Source of the DNA: Wyeomyia smithii
Lineage: Eukaryota; Arthropoda; Insecta; Diptera; Culicidae
Assembly: GCF_029784165.1 (NCBI RefSeq)
Contig: NC_073695.1
Location: 136,777,392-136,841,391, forward strand
Direction: 5' to 3'
Length of the DNA: 64,000 nucleotides
Shown piece by piece: positions 44,921-56,497 of the stretch. Within the stretch, counting starts at the first letter, position 1, and each line of letters opens with the position of its first letter. Under the pieces are notes generated by a model. The model searched no databases. It was not told where the DNA came from and worked only from the letters and a program-made list of their open reading frames with translations. The position numbers and the translations under genes are program-made.

Positions 44921-47434
44921 AATGGAAAAATTTTGTTGATTTGAATAAATTAAACGTAATTGCTGGTGATTTCAATATTGATTGGCTTGGTGGATCGAAT
45001 TCGGATCAATTAAAGCAATTAGTCGGTTTTTTCAATTTAAGGCAAACAGGTTTTCAATTTACAAGTATTTCCAGACACTCTCGTACCTTGATTGATCATG
45101 TGTTCTCAAATTTTGGTAATGTTCATTCCTTTACAGAGGCCGATTATAAAATAACAGATCATGAGACAATTTGTATTTCAATTGAAAACGATCAAAACCG
45201 GGAGAATAAAGTAAAAATAAAGTGCTGGAATAGTTATTCGAAACAAGCAATGTCTCAGCTTGTTTCAAGAAGTATGAAATGGAAATTTGGAAAATAAAGC
45301 AGCTGTTCTAACCGATACGCTGGAAGAGTGTATGTAAGAATCTAGTCTCTGAAAAATTTATTGGGTTACAAAATTCGAACAGCTGGTACTCTTTAGATCT
45401 TGTGCGTTTAAAACGTAAAAGAGATAAATGTTATAAGAAATTTTGCAGAAGTAATGATAACGATGATTGGAACAGGTACACCGCGGCGCGAAACATATAT
45501 TCACGCACATTGAAAATGTGCATATATGTGCATAGATGTGTATACATACAACGGAAGATCGATCAACATCAAAATAACAGCAAAGGGTTATGAAAAACTT
45601 TAAAAAAATTAATGAAAAGTAATAATACATTATCACAGTCCATAACTTTTAATGGTATTGAGGAAAACTCCGCGCGAGTTATTGCAAATAAATTTAACAG
45701 CTATTTCGTTGAAAGTGTTCAATCGATCAATCAAAGTATTGATGTGGTCAATGAACCTGACGAGATAATACAGCCGATTCATAATAACTGTAGGTTTGAT
45801 GGTTTTCATCCTATTACTTTTGCAGAGTTGAAAGATATATGTTTCTCTTTGAAGAGATCGGCTGGTATAGACAATGTCAACGCAAAAGTAATACAAGATT
45901 GCTTTCATGTAATTGGACACGACCTGCTGGACCTTGGTAACGAATCTTTACAAACAGGGCACGTGCCTGAAGTTTGGAAGGAATCTTTTGTGGTTCCTAT
46001 CCTCAAAATTACTTTGACGGATAAAGCCGAAGAGTTCCGCCCCATTAATATACTGCACACATTAGAGAAAATTATTTGAACAGTAATTATTTGCTAATCC
46101 CAGAACAATCAGGTTATCGAGAGGGACACTCTTGTGAGTCTGCATTGAATTTGGTGTTAGCAAAATGGAAAGAGAAAATCGAGGCTAAAGAAACTATTTT
46201 TGCGGTGTTTCTGGATCTAAAACGCGCTTTTGAAACAATTTCTAGGCCCTTATTGTTGTAAACATTGAAGCGCTTTGGTATCGTAGGGACAGCATACAAA
46301 TGGTTTGAAAGCTATTTGTGTGCTAGAACTCAGAAGACTCGTTTTAATGATTCTGAATCAGTTTCCATTGCTAATACACTTGGTGTACCGCAAGGAAGTG
46401 TTTTAGGGCCCATTTTGTTTATAATTTATATTAATGACATGAAGCAAGTTTTACGGGTTTGCGATGTAAATCTATTTGCCTACGACACTGTTCTGTTCAT
46501 TGCGGCTAAAAACCCAAATGATGTTGAAACACTTTTAAACCAAGATTACCATTATCTGGCGAATTGGTTGAATTTTAAAAAAACTTGAACTAAACAAAAT
46601 ATTTGATTATTTCTTCGGCCAAACTTCAGACCAGACGTAAATATTGCAATTAATGGTGAGACGATTGATCGCATGAATGAGTTAAAATATCTTGGAGTAA
46701 TCATAGATGACAAGGTCATCTCACATTGAAAACGTCATCAGAAAAATGGCTAAAAAATACGGTATTCTGTGCCGTTTAAAAAATGAATTGACTGTTAGTA
46801 GTAAAACTTGTTGTACAAGTCAATCATTTCACCACATATAGACTTTTGCTCATCCATCTTATACCTTGCAAATAATACACAAATATTGAGATTACAGCGG
46901 TTACAAAATAAAGTAATGCGATTAATATTAAGATGTAATAGATACACTTCCTCAAGTTTCATGCTGGACGCGTTACAATGGCTTTCTGTGAAGCAACGAG
47001 TATATTTTTTGACAATGGTGTTTCTTTATAAATATTATTAATAATATGCTGCCTCGATATTTTTGTGATCGAATTTATAGGGGAAGTGATTTTCATAGGT
47101 ACAACACTAGAAACGCGGAGGACGCTAGAACACCACACTCTCCACCAGAACTCTCTGTTGTACAAAGCAATTAACTTTTTCAATTCGATGCTCAGACAAG
47201 TGAAACGTGCAGCAACAATGGCGGAGTTTAAAAGGCTTTTTATTTCACACATAAAATCTGTTTTGTAGACAGATTTCAACGATTTTTTTGTAAATTAATG
47301 AAGAAGATTGTAATATTTAAGTATTTTTTAAAATTTATCTGGTACACTAAGTTATTATGTTCATTGATGATGATAGATTTTTGTTTGAATATAGCTAATA
47401 ATATTAAATAGTAGAGTTAAAAAAAAATGAGTTG

Positions 47435-47838
47435 ACTACACATGTTTGAGCCACGCGCTGTAAATATCCATATTGGGTGGTATTCGGTCATTTTCAGCTG
47501 TTTTTTCTGGCATCAATCTGATTTTGAAATACCCATATTGAGCGGTATTCAGTTTTTTGGCTGTTTACCAGAAACTGAAAGTGGTCATCTTTGAATTAAA
47601 AATGGTGTCCAGGTCAATGTTTGGCTTCTATGCATCATTTCGAATACGGAAATATCCATATTGAGTAGTATTCGGTAATTTTTGGCTGTTTCCTCAAGGT
47701 CGTATCTTTTAACTTAAAATGGTTTCTGAGGTCGATTTTTAGCTCCTTGCATCATTCCGGTTCCGAAAATACTCATAATGGGTATTCCGATTATTACCAA
47801 TCGCAATGATGATTCGGGCAAATCCATACCAAGTTTTC
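47435..47838 (-). repeat. Inverted fragment of the ~125 bp array
   Basis: About three units in reverse orientation. On the minus strand it matches the last units of the arrays at 11722-11985 and 19998-20261, in the same unit order (for example GATGATGCATAGAA.CCAAACATTGACC). Matching unit for unit shows common descent from a mobile family whose tail contains the array. Confidence 0.75.
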
Positions 47839-48475
47839 TTTATTTATTTATTTATTTATTTCGTCAATCAGGTAGACTACATACAGTTTTATTTACATAT
47901 ATGATCAATTGTTAATTTTGTCTTCTGTTCAAAGCATTTCTTATTGCTGCCCTAGACATAGTTACGTCAATGTGTATACAGTAATGATTATATGTGCTAT
48001 CATTTGGTTCATAGGTCTGTTAGTTGCATACATTGTTCGTAGCCACTTGAAACAAACTACTAGCTCTAAGTATGCGTGAAGATACATAAAAGTTCAAGTT
48101 TTCTGATTTCACACGATGGGAGATTATGTCGTTGATAAAAGAGACCTTAGCGATTTCTCTTCGTTTCACAAGCGTTTCAATGTTAATTAGCATGCATCGT
48201 GATTCATATGATGGGAGTATCAAAGAACTGAGTGCATACATCAAAAATTGTTTTTGAACTGATTCTATTCTTGCTACATGTGTGGGTAGATATGGGCTCC
48301 AAACTACACTACAATATTCGAAAACAGATCTTACATGCGATACATAAAGTGTCTCAATGGTATAGCGGTCTTTAAAATTGTAGCTGAACCTTTTGATGAA
48401 TCCTAACATACTGGGGGCTTTATTGATCATTGTATTATAGTGTTCCACAAATATAAGTTTTGGGTCAAGTATTAC

Positions 48476-49661
48476 CAATATTGATAGAGCAGAGGTTAGG
48501 CAGATACCTACCACCGTATTGGTGGAAATGTTGCATGCTTCCTATATGTACACGCCCAATATGAAATTCGATCAAAGCACTCGGGGATATTACGTCACAA
48601 AGTTTGTTTTGAAAATTGCAGTGCGTTCATTTATGTGAAGTTGACGGAGTGCATAGTTCTTGAAATGCCGTTATGCTCAACAAAATCATGTGGAATTTCT
48701 TCATAGAAGATGCAAAGTTTGTGTGTTCCCAGCACTTCAAACCGGAAGGCTTCGAATGCCGGTATCTTGTCGGTCATAGAAAGGCAATAATCATTTTAAA
48801 TATTTACTCTGGTCTTACTATCAAAAACATTACAGCCGTTCCAAATATTCTTACGCTACCTGGAAGAGATCCTTCAGTATGAAGTCTGCGATTTAAACGT
48901 AAGGCACAGGCGGAATTAATAGCTAATAATTGATAGTTGGTTGAGAAATCCAGAGACAATAAATACGGAAAATCTCCCTAGAAGTGAGCAGGTGGAACCA
49001 TCGCAAGAATGGTTCGATTCATCGAATTGCATGAACGCATCTTGTGACTGGATTTACAATGCTGCAGAAATACCTGTAATTAGTCATGTTGAACATGTTG
49101 AAAAGTCTGTTTCAAAATTCAAAAAGCAATTTTCCGAAGTGTTTCAAGAAAGAAGCGAAAAGATATGTTGCTACACGTATCAACATTAGATTAAAACACA
49201 TGAAAAAAATATTCTAGAGGGAAAGACTAACAAGTATAAAATAGTTAGGATGAGAGACCACGTTAATTTTCGAAATCGTTGTACTATTACAGGAAAAAAT
49301 AAATTACAGAAAAACATATTTGAGACTCCATCCGAAATCGTTTCGAGAAAATAGCAAGAAAACATGGCACTTTTTAGAATAAAAATTGATTTTGTTTCTT
49401 GACCGCTAACCGTACTATTTTTGCTTATAACTGTTCCTCTTCACACCATATTTTAAAATTGATTTCCAATATAACAAGAGAAAATCTCTTCTCAAAAGTT
49501 GCTTTTAAAAATCCTGTTTTATCAATATCTACCAGTGCGTTGTGATGGAACCTTCGACGTTGTGACGTAGAAGCTTTTAGCATCACGTTTGTTTAATATG
49601 TTTTCGTTACCAAGACAATCAAACTCCTTCTTTCTCCTAACCTGTCAATCTATTATCATTG
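48476..49661 (+). mobile_element. P-type (THAP-bearing) non-autonomous DNA element
   Basis: 1186 bp flanked by AAGTATTAC on both sides (48467-48475, 49662-49670), consistent with the 8 bp duplication of P elements plus one matching base. Ends start CAAT, and the first ~30 bp of each end share an imperfect inverted repeat including AGGTTAGG. Inside is a remnant of a THAP DNA-binding domain, the N-terminal domain of P transposases. The rest of the transposase is missing or decayed. Excision restores the CR1-like RT frame. Confidence 0.75.
48673..49189 (+). pseudogene. THAP-domain remnant of a P-type transposase
   Basis: Residues KFVCSQHFKPEGFE followed by an AVPNIL motif correspond to the second half of a THAP zinc finger (C-x2-H pair and the conserved AVPxxF box). 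A second frame (48941-49189) continues with acidic and Lys-rich sequence of unknown type. The first Cys pair is not clear in this copy. THAP domains bind the element's own ends in active P transposases. No catalytic domain is present, so function is lost. Confidence 0.6.
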
Positions 49662-49963
49662 AAGTATTACGCCTAGGTCTCTAAACTTGTATCTCCTTTG
49701 AATCGACTGATTTCCTGTGAAACTGAAATCATGATTGGTGATTGGTGATTGGTGTGTTTTTTCGAGTAGGATATAATGTTGCATTTTTTAATATTAAGAT
49801 CCAGTAGACTTTTGGCACACCAATTGAAGAAAACGGTAATTTCAACCTGAAAATGTTGCAGATCTACGTTGTTACGTATCTCCATGTACAATTTCATGTC
49901 GTCTGCATAGATGAGTACTTTGGCGCGTTTCAGTACAAGATTGACATCGTCGACAAACATAAT

Positions 49964-50569
49964 TGTTGCCCGCAGCACGCCTTGAATTTCGGGTTTTATA
50001 ATAAATTTTCTCCGATGTACGGTAATTCAGATTTATTATAAAATTCCTGGTTAGATAATAACTTAAAATTAAGAATAGTTATAAACGAATGTGAAAGTGT
50101 GGTTTACCTTTAGTAATTCAGCTGTGGCAACAAACGTGGGATTGGATCCGACTGCGTGAATGATATTAATGATAATCCTGAATATTATGTGCTGTTATAA
50201 TTTTATACGCCGGATAATTAAATTTTCATATATACCTATGATTTGCGATATCTTAACTATCAATAACTGATCTTATCACTAACCTTCACCTTTATAAATC
50301 AAACCTTATATAGACTATCAAATGTTAAATTGAACTCGAGATTGATACTTAATATTCTGACTGCCAAAGACGAACTGTGAAGCCGTAAGAGCCTTTTCTC
50401 TCGATCTACCTATTTTTTTCCCTGCATTTCCTTTTGCTTGACGTACAGATCCCTCCGCTAAGTAAATTGTGTGGCCGCAAGGGTCATTCGGAGGTGATAC
50501 ATAACTCCACTTTTAAAGTTCCACTACCAGATGGAGTAGAGCTTGATGTTCGGCGTGGCGTAACTTACA
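49964..50569 (-). repeat. BEL/Pao 3' LTR
   Basis: 606 bp, uninterrupted, TGTTGCCCGC...CTTACA on the plus strand. It serves as the reference for the interrupted 5' LTR. Confidence 0.9.
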
Positions 50570-50599
50570 GTCCCCCTCGGAATGCGCGAAGACTTTGTT

Positions 50600-53500
50600 T
50601 CAAGCATGGTTTCCAACGCATACGTCAAGAACAGCGAGGTTCACTGCCGGCCGTTCATAAATTCCTCCTCTAGGTGTCTGTACGGTCGCGGAGCGCACTT
50701 GTCCGTCACGCGCTAAATTTACCGATATAATCCTTCCTATTGGCCAACAGTTGCGCGGAAACTTAGGATACGCCACAACGACGATATCGTTCACCTGAAT
50801 AGGTCTCGTTGCTTTGAGCCATTTTGTACGTCTGGTAATAGTCGGTAAATAGTCACGAAGCCATTGTTTCCAGAACTGATTAGCCAGTGTCTGAGAAAGT
50901 TGGTAATTATTTTTCAATACGTTCGGGTTGTCGTTTAGGGGAACCAATGGTTTTAACCCGTTAGATGATTGGAGAAGAAAATGATTGGGTGTTAACACTG
51001 GCGAACGATCATTGTCCATTGGGATGCTAGTCAACGGTCGCGAGTTTACGATGTTTTCTACTTCATTTAATGCATTTTTGAGTACTTCGACTGACACTAT
51101 CCTGGATCCGATCACCCTATTCAGATTTTGCTTCACGGTCCTTATTAGTCGTTCCCACGCACCTCCCATATGCGGGGCCGCGGGGGAATTGAATTTCCAC
51201 TCGGTGTAACTGGAAGTAAACTCTTCTGTTCTGATTTGTTGTTCTGAGTTTGTTCTGATCAATGTTTAAAACCGCAGTCTCTAGTGCGTTATGTGCACCC
51301 TGAAAATTTGTACCGCGGTCGCTGTAAATCACGGCTGGAGTTCCTCTGCGACAAAAAATATTTCTGAGTGCCATGATGCAGGAATCTGTAGACAGTGAGT
51401 GTGCGATTTGCAGATGGATCGCTCGCGTTGTGAGGCACGTTGCAAGGACTCCCCATTTTTTTTCAGTTCGACGACCTAATGACACTTTTATCGGTCCGAA
51501 ATAGTCCACCCCCATATGAGTAAAGGGTGATGTATATGTGGCAAGTCGTGCCTCAGGTAGCGCGGACATTAAAGGTGGACGAGGGACTGCACTATCATTT
51601 TTGCATTGCTGACATTGCTTTCGTACCTTTTGATATACCACTTTGAGACGTGGAATGTAGTACTGCTGTCGTAGCTCGTTCACGACAGTTTCGTGATTCT
51701 GATGATGAAACTTCAGATGAAAATGTGCCACAATCAATTTGGTTATAGTATGTTATCGAGGTAGGATTACTGGATTTGTGGCCGTTATATCAATGTATTT
51801 GCAGGCACCGGTTCGACCCTGCACACGAAGAATGTTTTGGGGATCTAGAATTGGGTTGACTCTGTAGATTAGACTACCTTTTGGAAAAGGTTTACTTGCC
51901 CCTGACTCAATGCTTGCTTTCAGTATCGCGATTTCGTCGGTAAACGTATCTTCCTGAGCGATACGATAAAGATAGTTCTAAGCGCGAATCCGTTCATCAC
52001 GGGTTATTGGCCCTTTTATAGGAATTTCCTTCTTAGCTAGTCTTCTCCAATTAAACGCTAATCTATGGATAAATTCTATGCGACGTAGCAGCGTCGACCA
52101 TCTTGAGAATTTTTCAGGTGAGACTAATGGTTGCACCATCGTAAGATGCATCAGCAGGTGCGGACGGAGATCTACATCGGTTTCACCACATTGCTGCGTC
52201 AAAACGGGCCACTTATTAGCCGGTTCCCAGAGAAAATCGGGACCGCGAAACCAACGGCTGGATGAATCTAGTTTTGGTACTCCATTCTATTTGGTTCCTT
52301 CGTCTGCGACGTTATATTTTGTTGGTATCCAATACCAATCCGTTGTCTCTGTATGCTCTAAGATTTCACTTACTCGAAAGGCAACGAATTGGCTGTATCT
52401 CCTATGGTCTGAATTCAGCCAGCAACATACATCTCTCGAATCAGTGTAAAAGAATCGCTTTTTTACATCAATTGTTAGCGATTTCAAAATAGATTTCGTT
52501 AGACGCATACCGAGAACAGCCGCTTGTAATTCGGAGCGGGGGATCGAGAGAAATTTAATTGGAGCTACTCTAGTCTTAGCACTTACTAGTACACATTCGA
52601 TTGAGGACCCCTCTTCGAACCGAAGGTATGTAGCAGCCGCAAAACCGTTTTCGCTGGCATCAACAAATGTGTGCAGCTGAATGTCTGCGTGTTTAGAGCT
52701 AGCGGCACGATAGCACCTTCGAACTTCTAGTTTCTCGATTTGATGTAGTACTTTAACCCATACCAGCCATTTCTGGAATTCTGGTTCTTTGATTGGGTCA
52801 TCCCAGCCGATTCCTGAGCGCCAAATGTCTTGCAACAATACCTTGAGATACATCAAAAAATGAGCTATTAATCCCATTGGGTCAAAGGTCAGCATTAACG
52901 TGCGAAGGGCTTCTCGTTTAGTGGGTCTTCTTCTCCCAGCAAGCAACTCATCTGCATGCCTAGACGATAGTTTGAAAGTAAAGCAGTCTTTCGCTGTGTT
53001 CCACCACATCCCGAGGATTTTCTCAGTAGTAAGGCCTCCAGTAACGTATAATTTTTTCTCGGTTTCCCGAAGTTCACTTAGTTTGGCCTGTACAACTGAT
53101 GAATTGGACCGCCAGTTTCTCATTCTGAAACCACCTTCTGTGTGAATCATATTAACGTCACGTGCGAGTGACAGCGCTGCTTTTTCTGTTTCTACACTTA
53201 CGAGCATGACGTCAACATAATGTTGCTTGATTATAGCACGTACGGCAGCGGGAAATTCATTCTCGTATGATGCGGCATGTTTATTTTTCACATATTGAGC
53301 CGTACTAGGCGAACAACAGGCCCCAAATGTCATCACCTGCATGATGTATGTATCTGGGTCGCGCCCCCAGAGAAAGCGCTGACAATGTTGATCTTCCTCA
53401 CGTATAAGTACCTGGTGATACATTTCCCTCAGATCGCCACAGATTGCTACCGGATGTTCCCGGAATTGGATCAAGATACTTAGTAAAGATGTTAAATAAT

Positions 53501-55400
53501 CGGGTCTTTTCAACAGAACAGAGTTTAGTGACACTCCGTGTGCTTTAGCGGCTGCATCCCATACCAATCGCGTTTTATCTGGTTTATTGGGATTCACCAC
53601 TGAAAAAACAGGCAAATACCAAACACGTGTACGATCAAATTGAAGCTCGGCGTTTGATAATTTCCTAATATAACCCTTAGCGAGGTAATCGGTGATTTTT
53701 TGGTCCAAAGTATTCCGTAAAGATTCATCCGTTTGCATTCGACGCTCCAGGCATTGCCAACGCTTCAGTGCCATTGTTTTACTGTCGGGTAATCGAACAT
53801 TATCGTACCTCCACAGTAGACCGGACTCATAACGTTTCCCTTTTTTACACGTTAGTGTGTCCAACATGAGTTGCGCGCGTTCGTCTTCAGAGGAAAGGAT
53901 TATTCTACTCGGTTTTACTATACCCATACTATCAATAGAAAAGTACTCTTTCATAGCATTGTGTAGAATGTCTTCGTTTCCCCCGTTGCAAGCACATACA
54001 TCAATTACATGATGATTGACAACATTGTCATATGAAGTGACTGCACCAGTGCACCCATACACACACCATCCCAGGCGGGTTTTTACCGCTATCGGTTCCT
54101 TACGTTTACCTTCACGGCTTTTTAAAACTTGTCCCAATTTAGCATGATCTAGTCCAATTAGGATCCGGGGAGAGATTGCGCCATATGACTGGACTGGCAC
54201 CCCCTTCAGGTGATCAAATTGCTGTTTTAATTCATCAATATTAATAGTTTGCGGTCGCAGCTGTAATTTTTCCACTGTACGTACGTTTGAAAGTTCAAAT
54301 TTCGACGTTTTGTTCGATGAACTAGATATACGAAGATTTGACTTTTGCGATGAGTTCTCGACTCTCTTGGTGTCTCCTGTCCACCTCAGACATAACGATG
54401 ATGGTTTTCCACTTACTTCTAGTTCCTTGGCTAAGTCATTTTCTAATAAAGTCAGTTCAGAGCCGTCGTCAAAAAACGCATATGTTTCTACTGCTCTGCT
54501 GGGGCCGTATAGAACGACTGGTATCACTCGGAACAATATGTCGCTAGTTTGTTCACGATGGTAGTTCAGGCTGCCTTCGGCTCGCTCTTCGGAAGGGTTT
54601 TGCTCTACAGGCAACTCTCTTGACTTTTTGGATCCGTGAAGGAGAGGGTGGTGTAGGAAGGTACATCCATCGATTCCACATATTTTGTTTCGGCAGCGAG
54701 AATTATTATGTCGCCTAAGACATTTACGACAGAGTTTGAGCTCTTTAATCGTCGCCCACCTGGAGTCGTAATTAAGATCAATAAATCGTTTGCACTTCGG
54801 TAGGGCTAAGCAATTTTCCTTGCAGACTAGACAAATATTTGTCGTCTCTTGCGCTTTAGTTTTGGTATCGTTATCTGTTTCACCATCAAAGTTCAAATAA
54901 CTATCTTTGTTCGAACGACCTTTTATTTCGTGTCTTAAGGCATTATGCTGTGCTCCAGTCACTGCGCTTGCATCTTCCGCCACTGAATATAACCATGAGC
55001 TAAACTCCAGTAAAGTGGGCACCTGAACACGTCGAGCCGCTCTTGCCCATTCTAGTTTCAATGCAGGTGGAAGCCGTTCTACAAGTTCGTATCTCAGAGA
55101 GGCACTGTATACGTAGTCGCTTATCTCACACGCCTGAATGGTGGCACACAAGTTTTTTACAGAAAGAGCGAAGTCAACAATTGTCTCTAACTTTTCTACC
55201 TTTGGCAAAGGCAGATTTCTCACCTTTCTAATCACGGCTTGAATGATTGCTTCTGGTTTTCCATACAGCATTTTGAGCGTTGATAAGACGCTTGGAACGT
55301 TGCTAGGGTGCAGCAGTTCGCATCTCACTCGGTCAAGGGCCTCTCTGACTCGATGTATTAAACATTGCCAAAAATAATGGCCAGTCCTCGGGGTTACCAC
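50600..55400 (-). pseudogene. BEL/Pao gag-pol (Gag zinc motifs, protease, RT, RNase H, integrase), broken
   Basis: A 1037-codon open stretch (55400-52287) holds Gag Cys/His motifs (CLVCKENC, CRKCLRRHNNSRC), the protease active site (AFFDDGSEL), RT (RFLWGRDP, FGACCSPSTAQY) and RNase H (TFVDASENG, SELQAAVLGMRL, YTDSRDV). The RT catalytic box reads YVDV in place of YVDD (codon at 53218-53220), removing a metal-binding aspartate. A stop at 52287 interrupts NVADEGTK.NGVPK. Integrase follows (HHCC region, VDYFGPIKV, SDRGTNFQG, GGAWERLIR), then DUF5641-like FWKQWLRDYLP and GGIYERPAVNLAVL. Further stops lie near 51978 and 51750, and a frameshift near 51200. Confidence 0.88.
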
Positions 55401-56398
55401 TAAACTCGGGTAGATCTTTCGGGACCGCGTGGCGAGCTGCTAGTTGGCTCCTATTAAGCAGTACGATTTCATCATCGACAGATCCCGCAAGATCGGCTCG
55501 TGACCGACGAAAATTTGGAGTGGAGCGTTGGTCCGGTATAAAATTGTTTACGTTACCTTCTTTATTTATTCGTTCACGGTGGATTAAAGAGTGGTCACGC
55601 GCAGTTTGATGCCCCAAGCTGTGTCCGACTCTTGTTGGCCGGGAGTTCGAAAACCGCAGCGAGGGTTCCCGCGGATTCGGTAACATTTGACTGGTAGGCC
55701 TTTGTGGTCGTCGTGGATCGTAACCGACAGGTCGCATCTGATCTTGAATAACAGTTTCGCGTCGCGTGGATTGCAAGTTCGCTGGTACCGGTTTTTCCAA
55801 ATCATCCAACGGGAGTCCCGAATCGTCTCTATTTGCAAAACGATCAGTTGCTTGTATCCAACTATGAATTTGAAAAGCCTTATCGGCTAATGAACCTATA
55901 CTTTCATTCTCACTAGTGATACGCTACGCTTCTAGGATGGCATATTTTTTATTTGAATAACGCTGTTTTATTGCCCGGGCTTCATCTAATTTTCTTAATT
56001 CTCGTTCCATACTTTTCCGAGCACTTCTTTTACTGGTTCCAGACTTGGCAGTACGTGATCGCAGTGAAATATTGTCTTTGGAGACTATTTGCTGTTGCCC
56101 TTCTTTTTGCTGGCGTGACAGATGTATATGAGCGATGATGTTCCAAATTTGCATCTGCAGTGTAAGATTGCTCTCTGGCGACGCAAGAGAGACAATTCCA
56201 ATCTAAGTTCTCTATCCCTTGAGTAACTTCGCCACACGTAAAGTGATACCAGCAATCACAACTGTCGCACTGCACCATTTCGCTATTGTCTCGTTCATTG
56301 CACATGCTACAATGGTAGTTTCTCAGAGCTCGGTGTGTAACCTCTCTGTCCGTGACATTTGTGTTTGTAGTTTTGCTGGCGCGTTCGATGTTATTCAC
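55333..56398 (-). pseudogene. BEL/Pao gag N-terminal region with canonical PHD finger, broken
   Basis: Near the N-terminus is a textbook C4HC3 PHD finger: C-x2-C (CSMC), C-x2-C (CDSC), then WYHFTC and WNCLSC, with the conserved MVQ before the second pair. A long charged, helical region follows (KSMERELRKLDEARAIKQ). Then comes a Gag start of the usual BEL type (LPEFSGNPEDWPLFLAMF). Lesions: a frameshift near 56100, TAG at 55924 and a frameshift near 55370. Gag proteins assemble the particle; a PHD finger would be expected to read histone tails, here an inference. A possible upstream ATG at 56462 leads to an early stop. Confidence 0.75.
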
Positions 56399-56497
56399 AG
56401 CGATGTCTTAAGAATCAGTCCTATCTTGGTCTGCACCCGGTTTGATTTGTGTCTTGTTTGACATAATTTCGTCAAAGCTTAAAGGAATTTTATAAAT

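Larger units (their letters stand above)
34289..47268 (+). pseudogene. L2-like LINE ORF2 (endonuclease / RT), split by the I-like LINE
   Basis: Starts at the ATG at 34289 with YLNIAGLS, the endonuclease N motif. A frameshift follows before LAETHI (34390). The frame reaches LEILDNWWE at 34644, where the I-like insertion begins, and continues at 44924 with WKNFVDLNKLNVIAGDFNID. Later motifs: LIDHVFSN, ITDHETI (endonuclease), SAGIDNVNAKV, EQSGYREGHSC, VFLDLKRAFET, GVPQGSVLGPILF, FAYDTVLF (the YADD box reads AYDT), YLGVIIDDK and the C-terminal tail ending near 47268. Several stops and frameshifts make it non-functional. Confidence 0.75.
30500..47430 (+). mobile_element. L2-like non-LTR retrotransposon, decayed, holding four nested insertions
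   Basis: Plus-strand LINE: 5' UTR (about 30500-31168), ORF1 (31169-34276), ORF2 (34289-47268) and a 3' end in an A run near 47420-47428. The C-terminal RT tail (LQRLQNKVMRLIL ... LDALQWLSVKQRVYF) resembles the L2/CR1 group, and no RNase H follows. Removing the hAT MITE (30730-31139), SINE (32282-32545), TRIM (32729-34121) and I-like LINE (34646-44920) leaves about 4.6 kb, a normal length. Frameshifts in the host itself show that it was old before or after these insertions. Confidence 0.75.
48020..49978 (-). pseudogene. CR1-like RT (palm to C-terminus), interrupted by P-type element
   Basis: The upstream piece (49978-49662) has VDDVNLVLKRAKVLIYADDMKL with the YADD box and ends at RDLGVIL. The downstream piece (48475-48020) resumes at VILDPKLIFVEHYN and runs through MLGFIKRF, YCSVVWSPYL and LPSYESRCMLINI to a stop at 48020. 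The part before 49963 lies across the BEL insertion at 57988-58077 (PKGSHSGPLLF). Apart from the insertions the frame is mostly open. Confidence 0.75.
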
